Below are positions 56,940 through 64,000 of a DNA stretch of 64,000 nt, piece by piece. This DNA comes from Gammaproteobacteria bacterium (GTDB lineage: Bacteria > Pseudomonadota > Gammaproteobacteria > JAADJB01), in NCBI GenBank assembly GCA_013151035.1, contig JAADJB010000013.1:19051-83050 (forward strand), given 5' to 3'. Each line of letters opens with the position of its first letter. Position 1 is the stretch's first letter. The position numbers and the translations under genes were made by a program. A model generated the notes under the pieces. The model was given only the letters and a program-made list of their open reading frames with translations, was not told where the DNA came from and searched no databases.

Positions 56940-57695
56940 ATGCTGGAAAATATCTTGAAGTCATATACCCCCCCATTACCCTCAGTATCAATGTCACCTA
57001 TTGGTATTATTCACTCCTGTTTTAAGGAAAAGTTTGGTATTCCACGGCAGCCGGGACTGGTGCCGGAGGCGCGAGCACAGCTTGAATTGATATCTCCCTA
57101 TGATCGTGATGAGGCCTTGCGTGAACTGCAAGGCTTTAGTCATATCTGGCTGTTATTTTTATTTCATGCGACGGCACGCTCTGAGTGGAAGGCAACGGTG
57201 CGTCCCCCACGTCTGGGTGGTAATCAACGTATCGGTGTCTTTGCCTCCCGTTCGACCTTTCGTCCTAATCCTGTGGGTCTATCGGTTGTGCGACTGGAAG
57301 CTATTTATCGTAAGGAAGGCAAGTTGATGTTGGAGTTATCCGGTATTGATCTGATGGATGCGACACCTGTTATAGATATAAAGCCTTATTTGCCTTACGT
57401 CGATGCAATACCGGATGCGGTGGGTGGTTACGCAAGAGAAGTACCAGAAGGTGATCGGTTGGTGCAATTTAGCCCTCTGGCAGAACAGATCTGTATGGAG
57501 AAGGAGGCTGATGGCCTTGTGAATCTGCGGCAGATGATTGTGTCACTTTTACAATTAGATCCACGACCCGCTTATAATGCTTCGAAAAACAAACCGGAAG
57601 TTGATCGGGAATATGGTATGCGCTTGTACGATTTTGACCTGAAGTGGACGGTTAATAATGACATTATTCAGGTAATAGCGTTGGAGTCGGTATAG
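56940..57695 (+). CDS. trmO: tRNA m6t6A37 methyltransferase TrmO
   Basis: SAM-dependent N6-methylation of t6A37 in tRNA-Thr. The 251-residue protein has the UPF0066/TsaA fold: SPIGIIHSCFKEKFGIPRQP, FSHIWLLFLFHAT, VFASRSTFRPNPVGLSVVRL and IDIKPYLPYVDAI. It works on the product of the TsaE pathway also encoded here. 4 bp precede the ABC-F gene. Confidence 0.95.
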   Translation: MLENILKSYTPPLPSVSMSPIGIIHSCFKEKFGIPRQPGLVPEARAQLELISPYDRDEALRELQGFSHIWLLFLFHATARSEWKATVRPPRLGGNQRIGVFASRSTFRPNPVGLSVVRLEAIYRKEGKLMLELSGIDLMDATPVIDIKPYLPYVDAIPDAVGGYAREVPEGDRLVQFSPLAEQICMEKEADGLVNLRQMIVSLLQLDPRPAYNASKNKPEVDREYGMRLYDFDLKWTVNNDIIQVIALESV

Positions 57696-57699
57696 TTCG

Positions 57700-59592
57700 A
57701 TGTTGCAATTTAATGATCTGTCACTAAGAAGAGGCACCCGTTTATTGTTCGAGGGAGCCAATATACAGGTGCACCCTGGGCAAAAAGTGGGCATAGTTGG
57801 TGCTAATGGTTGTGGCAAATCCAGCTTATTTGCCATGATTCGACATAAATTACAGCCTGATACGGGTGATGTGCAATTACCCTCTTCCTGGGTGCTGGCT
57901 TATGTGGAGCAGGAACAGGCCTTGCAGCAACAGACGGTGCTGGATTGTGTGCTTGATGGTGATGTTGAATTACGTCAGTTACAGGCTGAGATAGCACAAG
58001 CGGAGCAAGAGGATGATGGTCATCGCCTAGGTCTGTTACATGCCCGTAATGAAGAGATTGGTGCTTGGCAGGCGCAGAGTCGTGCGGGTCAGTTATTGCA
58101 TGGCCTGGGTTTCAAGAGTGGTGATGAGCAACGTGATGTTGCCGAGTTCTCCGGTGGTTGGCGTATGCGCCTGTTTCTGGCGCGAGCCTTGATGTGTCGC
58201 TCCGATATGTTGTTGCTGGATGAACCTACGAATCATCTTGATCTGGATGCCGTGATCTGGTTGGAGGAGTGGTTAACACGTTATTCAGGAACCTTGTTGC
58301 TGATCTCGCATGATCGGGATTTCCTTGATCGTGCGGTGGATAATGTTCTGCATATTGAACATGGGAAGCTGTCTCTGTACTCAGGTAATTACACCAATTT
58401 TGAACAGGTGAGGGCACAACGGTTGGCGAATCAGCAGGCGATGTATGTCAAGCAGCAACGAGAGATTGCGCACATGCACTCCTTTGTGGAACGTTTTAAA
58501 GCCAAAGCAAGTAAGGCGAAACAGGCTCAGAGTCGGGTTAAAGCACTGGAACGTATGGAAGTGATTGCTGCGGCACATGTTGATTCTCCTTTTCATTTTG
58601 TTTTTAAGCCGCCCTTGAAGTCACCCAATCCATTGTTGACTTTATCCTCAGCAGAGGTGGCCTACGCGGATCATCAGATATTTTCGGGGGTGGATTTAAC
58701 CCTGTCCCCACATGATCGTATTGGTCTGTTGGGGCCTAATGGTGCGGGTAAATCGACCTTAATCAAATTGTTGGCAGGGGTGATTGCTACGGTTGATGGT
58801 GAACGGCAAGGAGCCAAAGATCTGCATATTGGTTATTTTGCGCAACATCAGGTGGATCAGTTGCATGCGGATTGGTCACCGCTGGAACATATTGCTGCAC
58901 TTGATGGCAAGGCGAGGGAACAGGAATTAAGGGGGTTCCTGGGTGGGTTTGGTTTTCTGGATGATCAGGTGAACCATCCTGTCGGGGATTTTTCCGGGGG
59001 TGAAAAATCACGTTTGGTATTGGCGATGCTGGTTTATCAGCGTCCCAACTTGTTGTTACTGGATGAGCCGACGAATCACCTTGATATCGAAATGCGTCAG
59101 GCACTGGTTATGGCACTACAGAGCTTTGAGGGTGCGATGGTGCTGGTTTCGCATGACCGGCATCTGTTACGTTCAGCCTGTGATCGCTTATTAATGGTGC
59201 ATAATGGTGACGTGGATACCTTTGCCGAGAGTCTGGATGATTATCCACAATGGTTGCTTCAGCAATCGAAACAGTTACCGCTAGCTACACAGGATGTCTC
59301 TAGAAAAGCCGATAATGTTGATCGAAAAAACCGGCGGCGTGAAGAGGCAGAGGCAAGAAAACGAAGCCAGCCCCTGCGTCGTAAGATTGGTTTGCTGGAA
59401 GAGCAGCTTGCTTTATCGCAGTTAAGAAAAAGTGAAATTGAACAGGCGCTTGCTGATGCAGCAATATACCAGGCGGAGAATAAGTCTGAATTAAAGGCGT
59501 TGTTGTTGGAAAAAGCAGAGATTGATGATCAATGTGAGATTATGGAGATGGAATGGTTGGAATATAGTGAGCAACTAGAGAGGCTTGGTTAG
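57700..59592 (+). CDS. ABC-F family ATPase (YheS-like)
   Basis: Soluble tandem ABC protein of 630 residues without membrane domains; ABC-F proteins act on ribosomes. Walker A motifs GANGCGKSSLF and GPNGAGKSTLIKLL; signatures EFSGGWRMRLFLARAL and FSGGEKSRLVLAML; DEPTNHLD twice. A charged P-site linker (about 245-290) sits between the cassettes, and a C-terminal coiled coil closes it. The subgroup (Uup versus YheS) is judged by overall pattern, nearer YheS. Confidence 0.92.
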   Translation: MLQFNDLSLRRGTRLLFEGANIQVHPGQKVGIVGANGCGKSSLFAMIRHKLQPDTGDVQLPSSWVLAYVEQEQALQQQTVLDCVLDGDVELRQLQAEIAQAEQEDDGHRLGLLHARNEEIGAWQAQSRAGQLLHGLGFKSGDEQRDVAEFSGGWRMRLFLARALMCRSDMLLLDEPTNHLDLDAVIWLEEWLTRYSGTLLLISHDRDFLDRAVDNVLHIEHGKLSLYSGNYTNFEQVRAQRLANQQAMYVKQQREIAHMHSFVERFKAKASKAKQAQSRVKALERMEVIAAAHVDSPFHFVFKPPLKSPNPLLTLSSAEVAYADHQIFSGVDLTLSPHDRIGLLGPNGAGKSTLIKLLAGVIATVDGERQGAKDLHIGYFAQHQVDQLHADWSPLEHIAALDGKAREQELRGFLGGFGFLDDQVNHPVGDFSGGEKSRLVLAMLVYQRPNLLLLDEPTNHLDIEMRQALVMALQSFEGAMVLVSHDRHLLRSACDRLLMVHNGDVDTFAESLDDYPQWLLQQSKQLPLATQDVSRKADNVDRKNRRREEAEARKRSQPLRRKIGLLEEQLALSQLRKSEIEQALADAAIYQAENKSELKALLLEKAEIDDQCEIMEMEWLEYSEQLERLG

Positions 59593-59672
59593 CTCATATA
59601 ATTTGATGAAATGGGTGCGGTGGTGGATTATCATGGTGCTACTGTGGTGTTGGTAGACTAGGGGGATATAGG

Positions 59673-60056
59673 ATGTCTGAAAGAATGTTTAGAGTTATCA
59701 TTGGGTTGTGGATTGTTGTGGGCTTATATATCCCCTCTATGGATGTTATTTATGCCTTGGTAGTCGTGCTTCTTTTTGAAGGCTTAACTAATTTTCGGGT
59801 TCCGGCGATGATATCCAGGTTGCGTTATGGGGCTGATACGTTGGTTAATGATCCGAATGCTTGTGGAAATTGTTTTTCCTTTGAGGCAGAACGTGCCCTG
59901 CGGTTTATTATTGCGGTTTTTATTTTTGCATCCACCTTACCGATAGCTGAGGTTATCTGGTGGTTCCCCTGGTTTATTGGTTTTGCCTTGATGGGTGCGG
60001 GTTTGAGTGGTATCTGCCCCATTGTATTGAGCTTGCGCTGGGTTGGTTTTAAGTGA
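59673..60056 (+). CDS. Small membrane protein, DUF2892-like
   Basis: A 127-residue protein with three to four hydrophobic segments: MFRVIIGLWIVVGLYIP, VIYALVVVLLFEGLTNF, ALRFIIAVFIFASTLPI and FIGFALMGAGLSGICPIVLS. The 'GLSGICPI' end recalls DUF2892/YgaP-type membrane domains, which often accompany rhodaneses. Starts behind an AGG. Overlaps the frame of the next gene if that one starts early. Confidence 0.75.
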   Translation: MSERMFRVIIGLWIVVGLYIPSMDVIYALVVVLLFEGLTNFRVPAMISRLRYGADTLVNDPNACGNCFSFEAERALRFIIAVFIFASTLPIAEVIWWFPWFIGFALMGAGLSGICPIVLSLRWVGFK

Positions 60057-60063
60057 ATTCAAT

Positions 60064-62433
60064 ATGAATGACACAGAAAGGGAGGGTGAAAAGCATCTTT
60101 CCCTGAAGATTACAATTATTGTTTTCTGGGGGTTGGCAGTCATCGGTGTTGTCTTTGCTATCATGTTGCTGGGTAATATCCGTGAAACGATTACCGAGCA
60201 ACGTACCATGATGGCTAATAACCTGGCCTACCAGTTGCATGTTCGGCTCAATCATAGTGATGAAGAAATTAATCAACAAGAGGCCAATAATTACCTTAAT
60301 AAGGTCATTGCTGAATATGAAGATATTGTTGAATATGAAGATATTGCTGTGGATTTGTACAAGGAGGGTGTGTTACTGGTATCAGTCGGTAATCTGGCCG
60401 ATACTGCTGATGCGCAACGTTGGGAGTATGATGTTAACCTGGGTTTTGTGCGTGACCTGGAACAGGATCTGAAAATAAAGGTCTATTTTCCTGATCTGGA
60501 AGAAAGTATTCATGCTCGGCGTAGTGAGATGGTGATTGTGCTGGGTTTGATATTGCTCATATCAGGGATGTTACTTAAATGGGTGCTGGATCGTATTTTG
60601 ACCCGACCACTACAGGCCATGGTGGTAACCGCTAAGCGGATCTCACAAGGTGATACAGATTTATCTTTTGATACATCAACAAAGGATGAATTTGCCTATG
60701 TTTCAGGTTTTATTAATGAGGCGCTGAGCAACAGTCAGGTATCCGAGGAAGACTTGCAGTATGCCAAAGATCTGGCGGTTATCACCCTGCACTCCATTGC
60801 TGAGGGGGTGGTGACAGTGGATCAGGATGCTCGTGTTATTGATATTAATACCATGGCTCTTGATTTGATGATGTGTAGCAAGGAAGAAAGCCTCGGTAAA
60901 AGGATTGATGCCTTGTTACCTGTGATTAATAAGAAAACTCGCAAGAAGGTTATGCATCCCGTGCTTGAATGTTTGTCGCATAACAAGACGGTGGAACTGG
61001 AAGTGGGGAGTATTGTAACGCTGGGTGGTGGTGTTGAGGTAATGGCAACAATGTCAGTAGCGCCGGTTCCTGATCCCCTGGGTTTTGTTTATGGTGCAGT
61101 CATGGTGTTGCATGATATCAGTGAATCCCTGGCCTTACAGAATGAATTATCCTTTTATGCCTCACATGATTCCCTCACCGGTTTATATAATCGCAGAGAG
61201 TTTGATAATGATTTGAAGCGGGCACTGGAAATTGCTAAACGTGATGATGTACAGCATGTCCTGTGTTATATGGATCTGGATCAGTTCAAGGTTGTTAATG
61301 ATACTTGTGGGCACTCGGCCGGAGATCAATTACTTAAAAATCTGACGGCGCACTTGTTGTCTCGCTTGCGTAAGGCCGATGTGTTGGCGCGATTGGGCGG
61401 TGATGAGTTTGGTTTGTTACTGATGTATTGTTCCATGGAACAGGCAGAGGAGGTTGCTGATGGTCTGAGACAGGCAGTCAATGATTTTCAGTTCCTGTGG
61501 GAAGGTAAAAAATTCCAGGTGGGTGTCAGTATTGGCTTGGCGCCAGTGAGCACATTATTCGAGACGGTTGCTGATGTATTGTCGGCAGCCGATATGGCCT
61601 GTTACAAGGCAAAAGAGGATGGGCGAGACCGTATTTATGTCTATCGTCCTGATGATGCTGCGTTGCATCAACGTAGGGAAGAAATGGGGCTGCTTTCATT
61701 TATGCGACGCGCCTCCGAAGAGGATGGTTTTGAATTATTTTTGCAGGCAATTCATGCCACAAGTGATCGCTCTGTGCAGCATTATGAGGTGTTGATTCGC
61801 TTACGTGATGAGGCAGGGAATCATGTTTTGCCGGGTACGTTTTTACCTGCTGCGGAACGTTATCAATTAATGATGATGATTGATCGTTGGGTGGTCAGCA
61901 ATACAATAAAATTGTTACAGAATCATTTTGAAAATGGTTCAGATATATCGGTTGCTATTAATCTTTCCGGGCAGTCAATTGATAATAAGGGTTTCCTGGA
62001 TTTCGTACTGGATCAATTATCGGTGATAGGTGATCAGGCGCATAAGATCTGTTTTGAAATCACTGAAAGTACGGCAATTAATCATATTGATTCAGCCCTG
62101 TTCTTTATTAACCGGATTAAAGAAAAGGGTTGCTCATTTGCGTTGGATGACTTTGGTTCAGGAATGAGTTCGTTTGCTTATCTGAAAAACTTCCCGGTGG
62201 ATTATTTGAAGATTGATGGTTCCTTTGTGCGTGAGATGGATCAAAGCAAGATCGACCAGGCCATGGTGCGAGCCATTAATGAGGTTGCCAAGGTGATGGG
62301 AATGAAGACCATTGCTGAATTTGTTGAGAACGAGGCAACCTATCATTGTCTACAAGAGATAGGCGTTGATTATGCTCAGGGGTATTGGTTGGGTAAGCCA
62401 TTTCCAGCAAAGGAAATCAAGATTGTTAATTGA
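60064..62433 (+). CDS. Membrane-anchored GGDEF-EAL c-di-GMP protein
   Basis: A 789-residue sensor: two membrane helices (about 15-40 and 160-180) flank a periplasmic domain, then HAMP-like and PAS-like regions, GGDEF domain (RLGGDEFGLLL, intact) and EAL domain. The EAL glutamate motif reads YEVLIRL (E-V-L), with NLSGQS, FEITEST and LDDFGSGMSSFAYL in place, so both activities are possible. An 18-bp tandem duplication repeats EYEDI in the periplasmic domain. ATG 60064 is chosen; a TTG at 60043 is in frame. Convergent with the next gene, the stops overlapping by 8 bp. Confidence 0.92.
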   Translation: MNDTEREGEKHLSLKITIIVFWGLAVIGVVFAIMLLGNIRETITEQRTMMANNLAYQLHVRLNHSDEEINQQEANNYLNKVIAEYEDIVEYEDIAVDLYKEGVLLVSVGNLADTADAQRWEYDVNLGFVRDLEQDLKIKVYFPDLEESIHARRSEMVIVLGLILLISGMLLKWVLDRILTRPLQAMVVTAKRISQGDTDLSFDTSTKDEFAYVSGFINEALSNSQVSEEDLQYAKDLAVITLHSIAEGVVTVDQDARVIDINTMALDLMMCSKEESLGKRIDALLPVINKKTRKKVMHPVLECLSHNKTVELEVGSIVTLGGGVEVMATMSVAPVPDPLGFVYGAVMVLHDISESLALQNELSFYASHDSLTGLYNRREFDNDLKRALEIAKRDDVQHVLCYMDLDQFKVVNDTCGHSAGDQLLKNLTAHLLSRLRKADVLARLGGDEFGLLLMYCSMEQAEEVADGLRQAVNDFQFLWEGKKFQVGVSIGLAPVSTLFETVADVLSAADMACYKAKEDGRDRIYVYRPDDAALHQRREEMGLLSFMRRASEEDGFELFLQAIHATSDRSVQHYEVLIRLRDEAGNHVLPGTFLPAAERYQLMMMIDRWVVSNTIKLLQNHFENGSDISVAINLSGQSIDNKGFLDFVLDQLSVIGDQAHKICFEITESTAINHIDSALFFINRIKEKGCSFALDDFGSGMSSFAYLKNFPVDYLKIDGSFVREMDQSKIDQAMVRAINEVAKVMGMKTIAEFVENEATYHCLQEIGVDYAQGYWLGKPFPAKEIKIVN
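60313..60348 (+). repeat. 18-bp tandem duplication in the periplasmic domain
   Basis: GAATATGAAGATATTG-TT followed at once by GAATATGAAGATATTG-CT. It doubles six residues (EYEDIV EYEDIA) without breaking the frame. Confidence 0.9.
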
Positions 62434-63124
62434 CCGGCAATTTTTCGCGTAGTGCATCACGATTAAACCACCAGTTATCCTTATGACCAATAATAACATC
62501 CAGTATGCTGCTCATACGGGGCAAGAATACAGTAGGATCTTTTAGCTCCAGTTTTTCCATCCAGAATTCAAGTAACTCCTGAGATTCAATATTGCTATGT
62601 CGTTTGGCTACCTTGGCTATCATATTGGTGCTAAGGAAACCCAGGTTGTGATATTGCTCATCATCCTTTGCACGCAAGCTAATAATATAATGAGCGGTAA
62701 CAGCCGCGACAGCAGCACCATCGGAATCGCTGGGTGTGTCTTCAATAATGTAGTTCAACATAATCAACGTTTGCTGTGGGTCAATCGGGTAGCTAATAGC
62801 CAGCCAGACACCATGCGCCAATGCCTGAATGGCATGGTCCTCATCGGTTTGATAGAGCAAGTCACAGGCCTCAACGGCATCCTGCCAGGCTTCGTTTTTA
62901 ATAAAGATATCAAACGCGCTGCGTGCGGCTTCCCAGGTCTCTGTATTACGCTTGAGTCCCAGTAGTGCATTGGCCTTGTCGAGCAGCACTCTTGCACGAT
63001 CGACAGAGTCGCCATTGTTACTTAATGCCTGTAGGTGTTGCTCTGCCAGTTCGAGTTCTTCTTCAAGATAGATCTGTGAGCTGGCCTCGTCCGAGGATTC
63101 AAATGTGGTTTCTGTATCGGTCAT
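62426..63124 (-). CDS. Uncharacterised TPR-like protein
   Basis: A 232-residue acidic protein with no signal peptide. Helical repeats resembling TPRs: LEEELELAEQHLQALSNNGD, RARVLLDKANALLGLKRNTE, TWEAARSAFDIFIKN. Nothing catalytic seen. It begins 2 bp after the companion gene at 63127-63780, so the pair is co-translated. Convergent with the GGDEF-EAL gene. Confidence 0.7.
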   Translation of the reverse strand: MTDTETTFESSDEASSQIYLEEELELAEQHLQALSNNGDSVDRARVLLDKANALLGLKRNTETWEAARSAFDIFIKNEAWQDAVEACDLLYQTDEDHAIQALAHGVWLAISYPIDPQQTLIMLNYIIEDTPSDSDGAAVAAVTAHYIISLRAKDDEQYHNLGFLSTNMIAKVAKRHSNIESQELLEFWMEKLELKDPTVFLPRMSSILDVIIGHKDNWWFNRDALREKLPVN

Positions 63125-63126
63125 CG

Positions 63127-63780
63127 TTATTGTCTCATTAGGCGGATTTTTTCGATCTTTGCCAGGGTGTCTGCGTAGATTGCTTGGCTGGTATCAATGT
63201 TATTTAGGCAGTCTGTTAATTTATTGAACAGGAATTTTTGTTGTTCAGTGGTGAATAGTGGCAGGATCAGGTCAATCTCATGGCTAGATGCCGTTAATAA
63301 TGTCGGTGCAAGCTCGTTCTCGGCGATCACGCTATCGGTACAAAGTAAATCGGCGATGAGTGGATGTTCCAGTAGCTCGAAGTGTGCCTCACGCGCCTCT
63401 TCCTCCATCTCCAATTTTGATTTAGCCAGTGTGTCATTGCCAATACCCGACCAGATACCCTTCATTATGGTATCGATCAGTCGCTTGATCATGCCCTTAA
63501 TGTCACTTTGATCCCCTGCTAGACCTGCTGATTGTTCATAGATCTTGTCCAGATCCTCTTTCAGCGTTAACAAGATATCAGCATCGACGTTGGCATCGAG
63601 TTCGACACTGCGTTGTACCAACTTCCTGAATTTATCCATAAACAGGTTTATTTCCTGTTGATCTTCCTGTTGAGCAAGATGAATGTCTTGCTGATCGATA
63701 GGCGGATTGTTGAATAGAGGGTTGTTGTGTTTTCGATGCAGGTGGCGTTCATGTCGCCCCGGTTTATTGCTGAACAACAT
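63127..63780 (-). CDS. Uncharacterised helical protein
   Basis: A 217-residue soluble, mainly helical protein. The N-terminus is basic and His/Asn-rich (KPGRHERHLHRKHNNPLFNN), then a long helix region (INLFMDKFRKLVQRSVELD), KGMIKRLIDTIMKG and two further helices. No known domain seen. Paired with the TPR-like gene downstream; an AT-rich gap lies upstream to the window end. Confidence 0.7.
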   Translation of the reverse strand: MLFSNKPGRHERHLHRKHNNPLFNNPPIDQQDIHLAQQEDQQEINLFMDKFRKLVQRSVELDANVDADILLTLKEDLDKIYEQSAGLAGDQSDIKGMIKRLIDTIMKGIWSGIGNDTLAKSKLEMEEEAREAHFELLEHPLIADLLCTDSVIAENELAPTLLTASSHEIDLILPLFTTEQQKFLFNKLTDCLNNIDTSQAIYADTLAKIEKIRLMRQ

Positions 63781-63910
63781 GTGTTGATCCTGGTTTTATT
63801 TGGTAGCAGTGGATTTTAACAGAGTTAATGGGCTAATTCTGCAATAGCCGTTCAAAATCAGAGGGAAATCAGGTTTGTGGGGGATTATACTACTGAGTAG
63901 TTGATTGCTT

Positions 63911-63926
63911 GGTGCGTGGTACGCAT
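63911..63926. repeat. Truncated REP-like palindrome
   Basis: GGTGCGTGGTACGCA without its last bases, near the window end, in the region upstream of the uncharacterised pair. Nothing else is recognisable from 63781 to 64000. Confidence 0.6.
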
Positions 63927-64000
63927 ATATGGTCTCCTCCCAGTTTGCAAGACATTGTGAACCTTTAACAGTGACAGGATTGCTTCCATATATCCGGCCT

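Noticed and set aside
61780..61800. EVL in place of EAL taken as loss of phosphodiesterase activity
   Set aside because: The catalytic glutamate is present, and E-V-L-x-R is a common variant; the other EAL motifs are intact.

Overview
The window is a stretch of chromosome from a gammaproteobacterium. The gene content and order are those of the class: isc operon, rlmN-pilW-rodZ-hisS-yfgM-bamB-der, rsmI/lpoA-yraN-diaA-dolP, tsaE-amiB-mutL-miaA-hfq-hflX-hflK-hflC, and ffs-dnaX-ybaB-recR. It is probably not an enterobacterium: hisZ, pilW, two adjacent cysteine desulfurases and many GG(D/E)EF/receiver proteins point to a free-living, type-IV-piliated lineage. Genus cannot be fixed from the sequence alone. 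Base composition is moderate, and several intergenic palindromic repeat families recur throughout.

Layout. 1-5.9 kb: Fe-S cluster assembly (end of a NifS-like desulfurase, iscS-iscU-iscA-hscB-hscA-fdx-iscX), interrupted by two almost identical 110-bp structured repeats. 6.2-7.2 kb: an unusual gene for an exported protein carrying two HU/IHF-type DNA-binding domains. 7.3-14.6 kb: rRNA methylation, pilus lipoprotein, cell shape, histidyl-tRNA synthetase, outer-membrane assembly and ribosome GTPase. 14.6-15.8 kb: a small, AT-rich accessory patch with relics of phage-type regulators and a DUF4258/HTH toxin-antitoxin pair. 16-18 kb: a lone EF-G of the second type. 18.1-25.7 kb: FAD-linked oxidase, envelope genes (dolP, diaA, yraN, lpoA), rsmI, queG and an epimerase-less nnrD. 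25.8-26.2 kb: a RelE/ParE-type toxin with a 34-residue antitoxin. 26.3-39 kb: the tsaE-to-hflC superoperon with an inserted HDOD gene, then hisZ and purA.

39-45.4 kb holds a HIT-type nucleotide enzyme, a response-regulator diguanylate cyclase, tRNA-Ser(GGA) with a duplicated 3' end, and a four-gene signalling operon (HTH-receiver, membrane methyl-accepting protein, receiver, PAS-histidine kinase-receiver). 45.5-49.2 kb: SRP RNA, dnaX, ybaB, recR, a small unknown and hinT. 49.2-56.6 kb: rsgA, an M48 protease, orn, a rhodanese, ppsA with its regulator ppsR, and yqiB. 56.7-63.8 kb: trmO, an ABC-F ATPase, a small membrane protein, a GGDEF-EAL protein and two uncharacterised genes.

Most of the window is conserved housekeeping. 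The parts most worth a second look are the secreted double-HU protein, the three-hairpin repeat with compensatory changes (one copy of which creates a false N-terminus for hscB), the tRNA-Ser duplication scar and the compact signalling operon.
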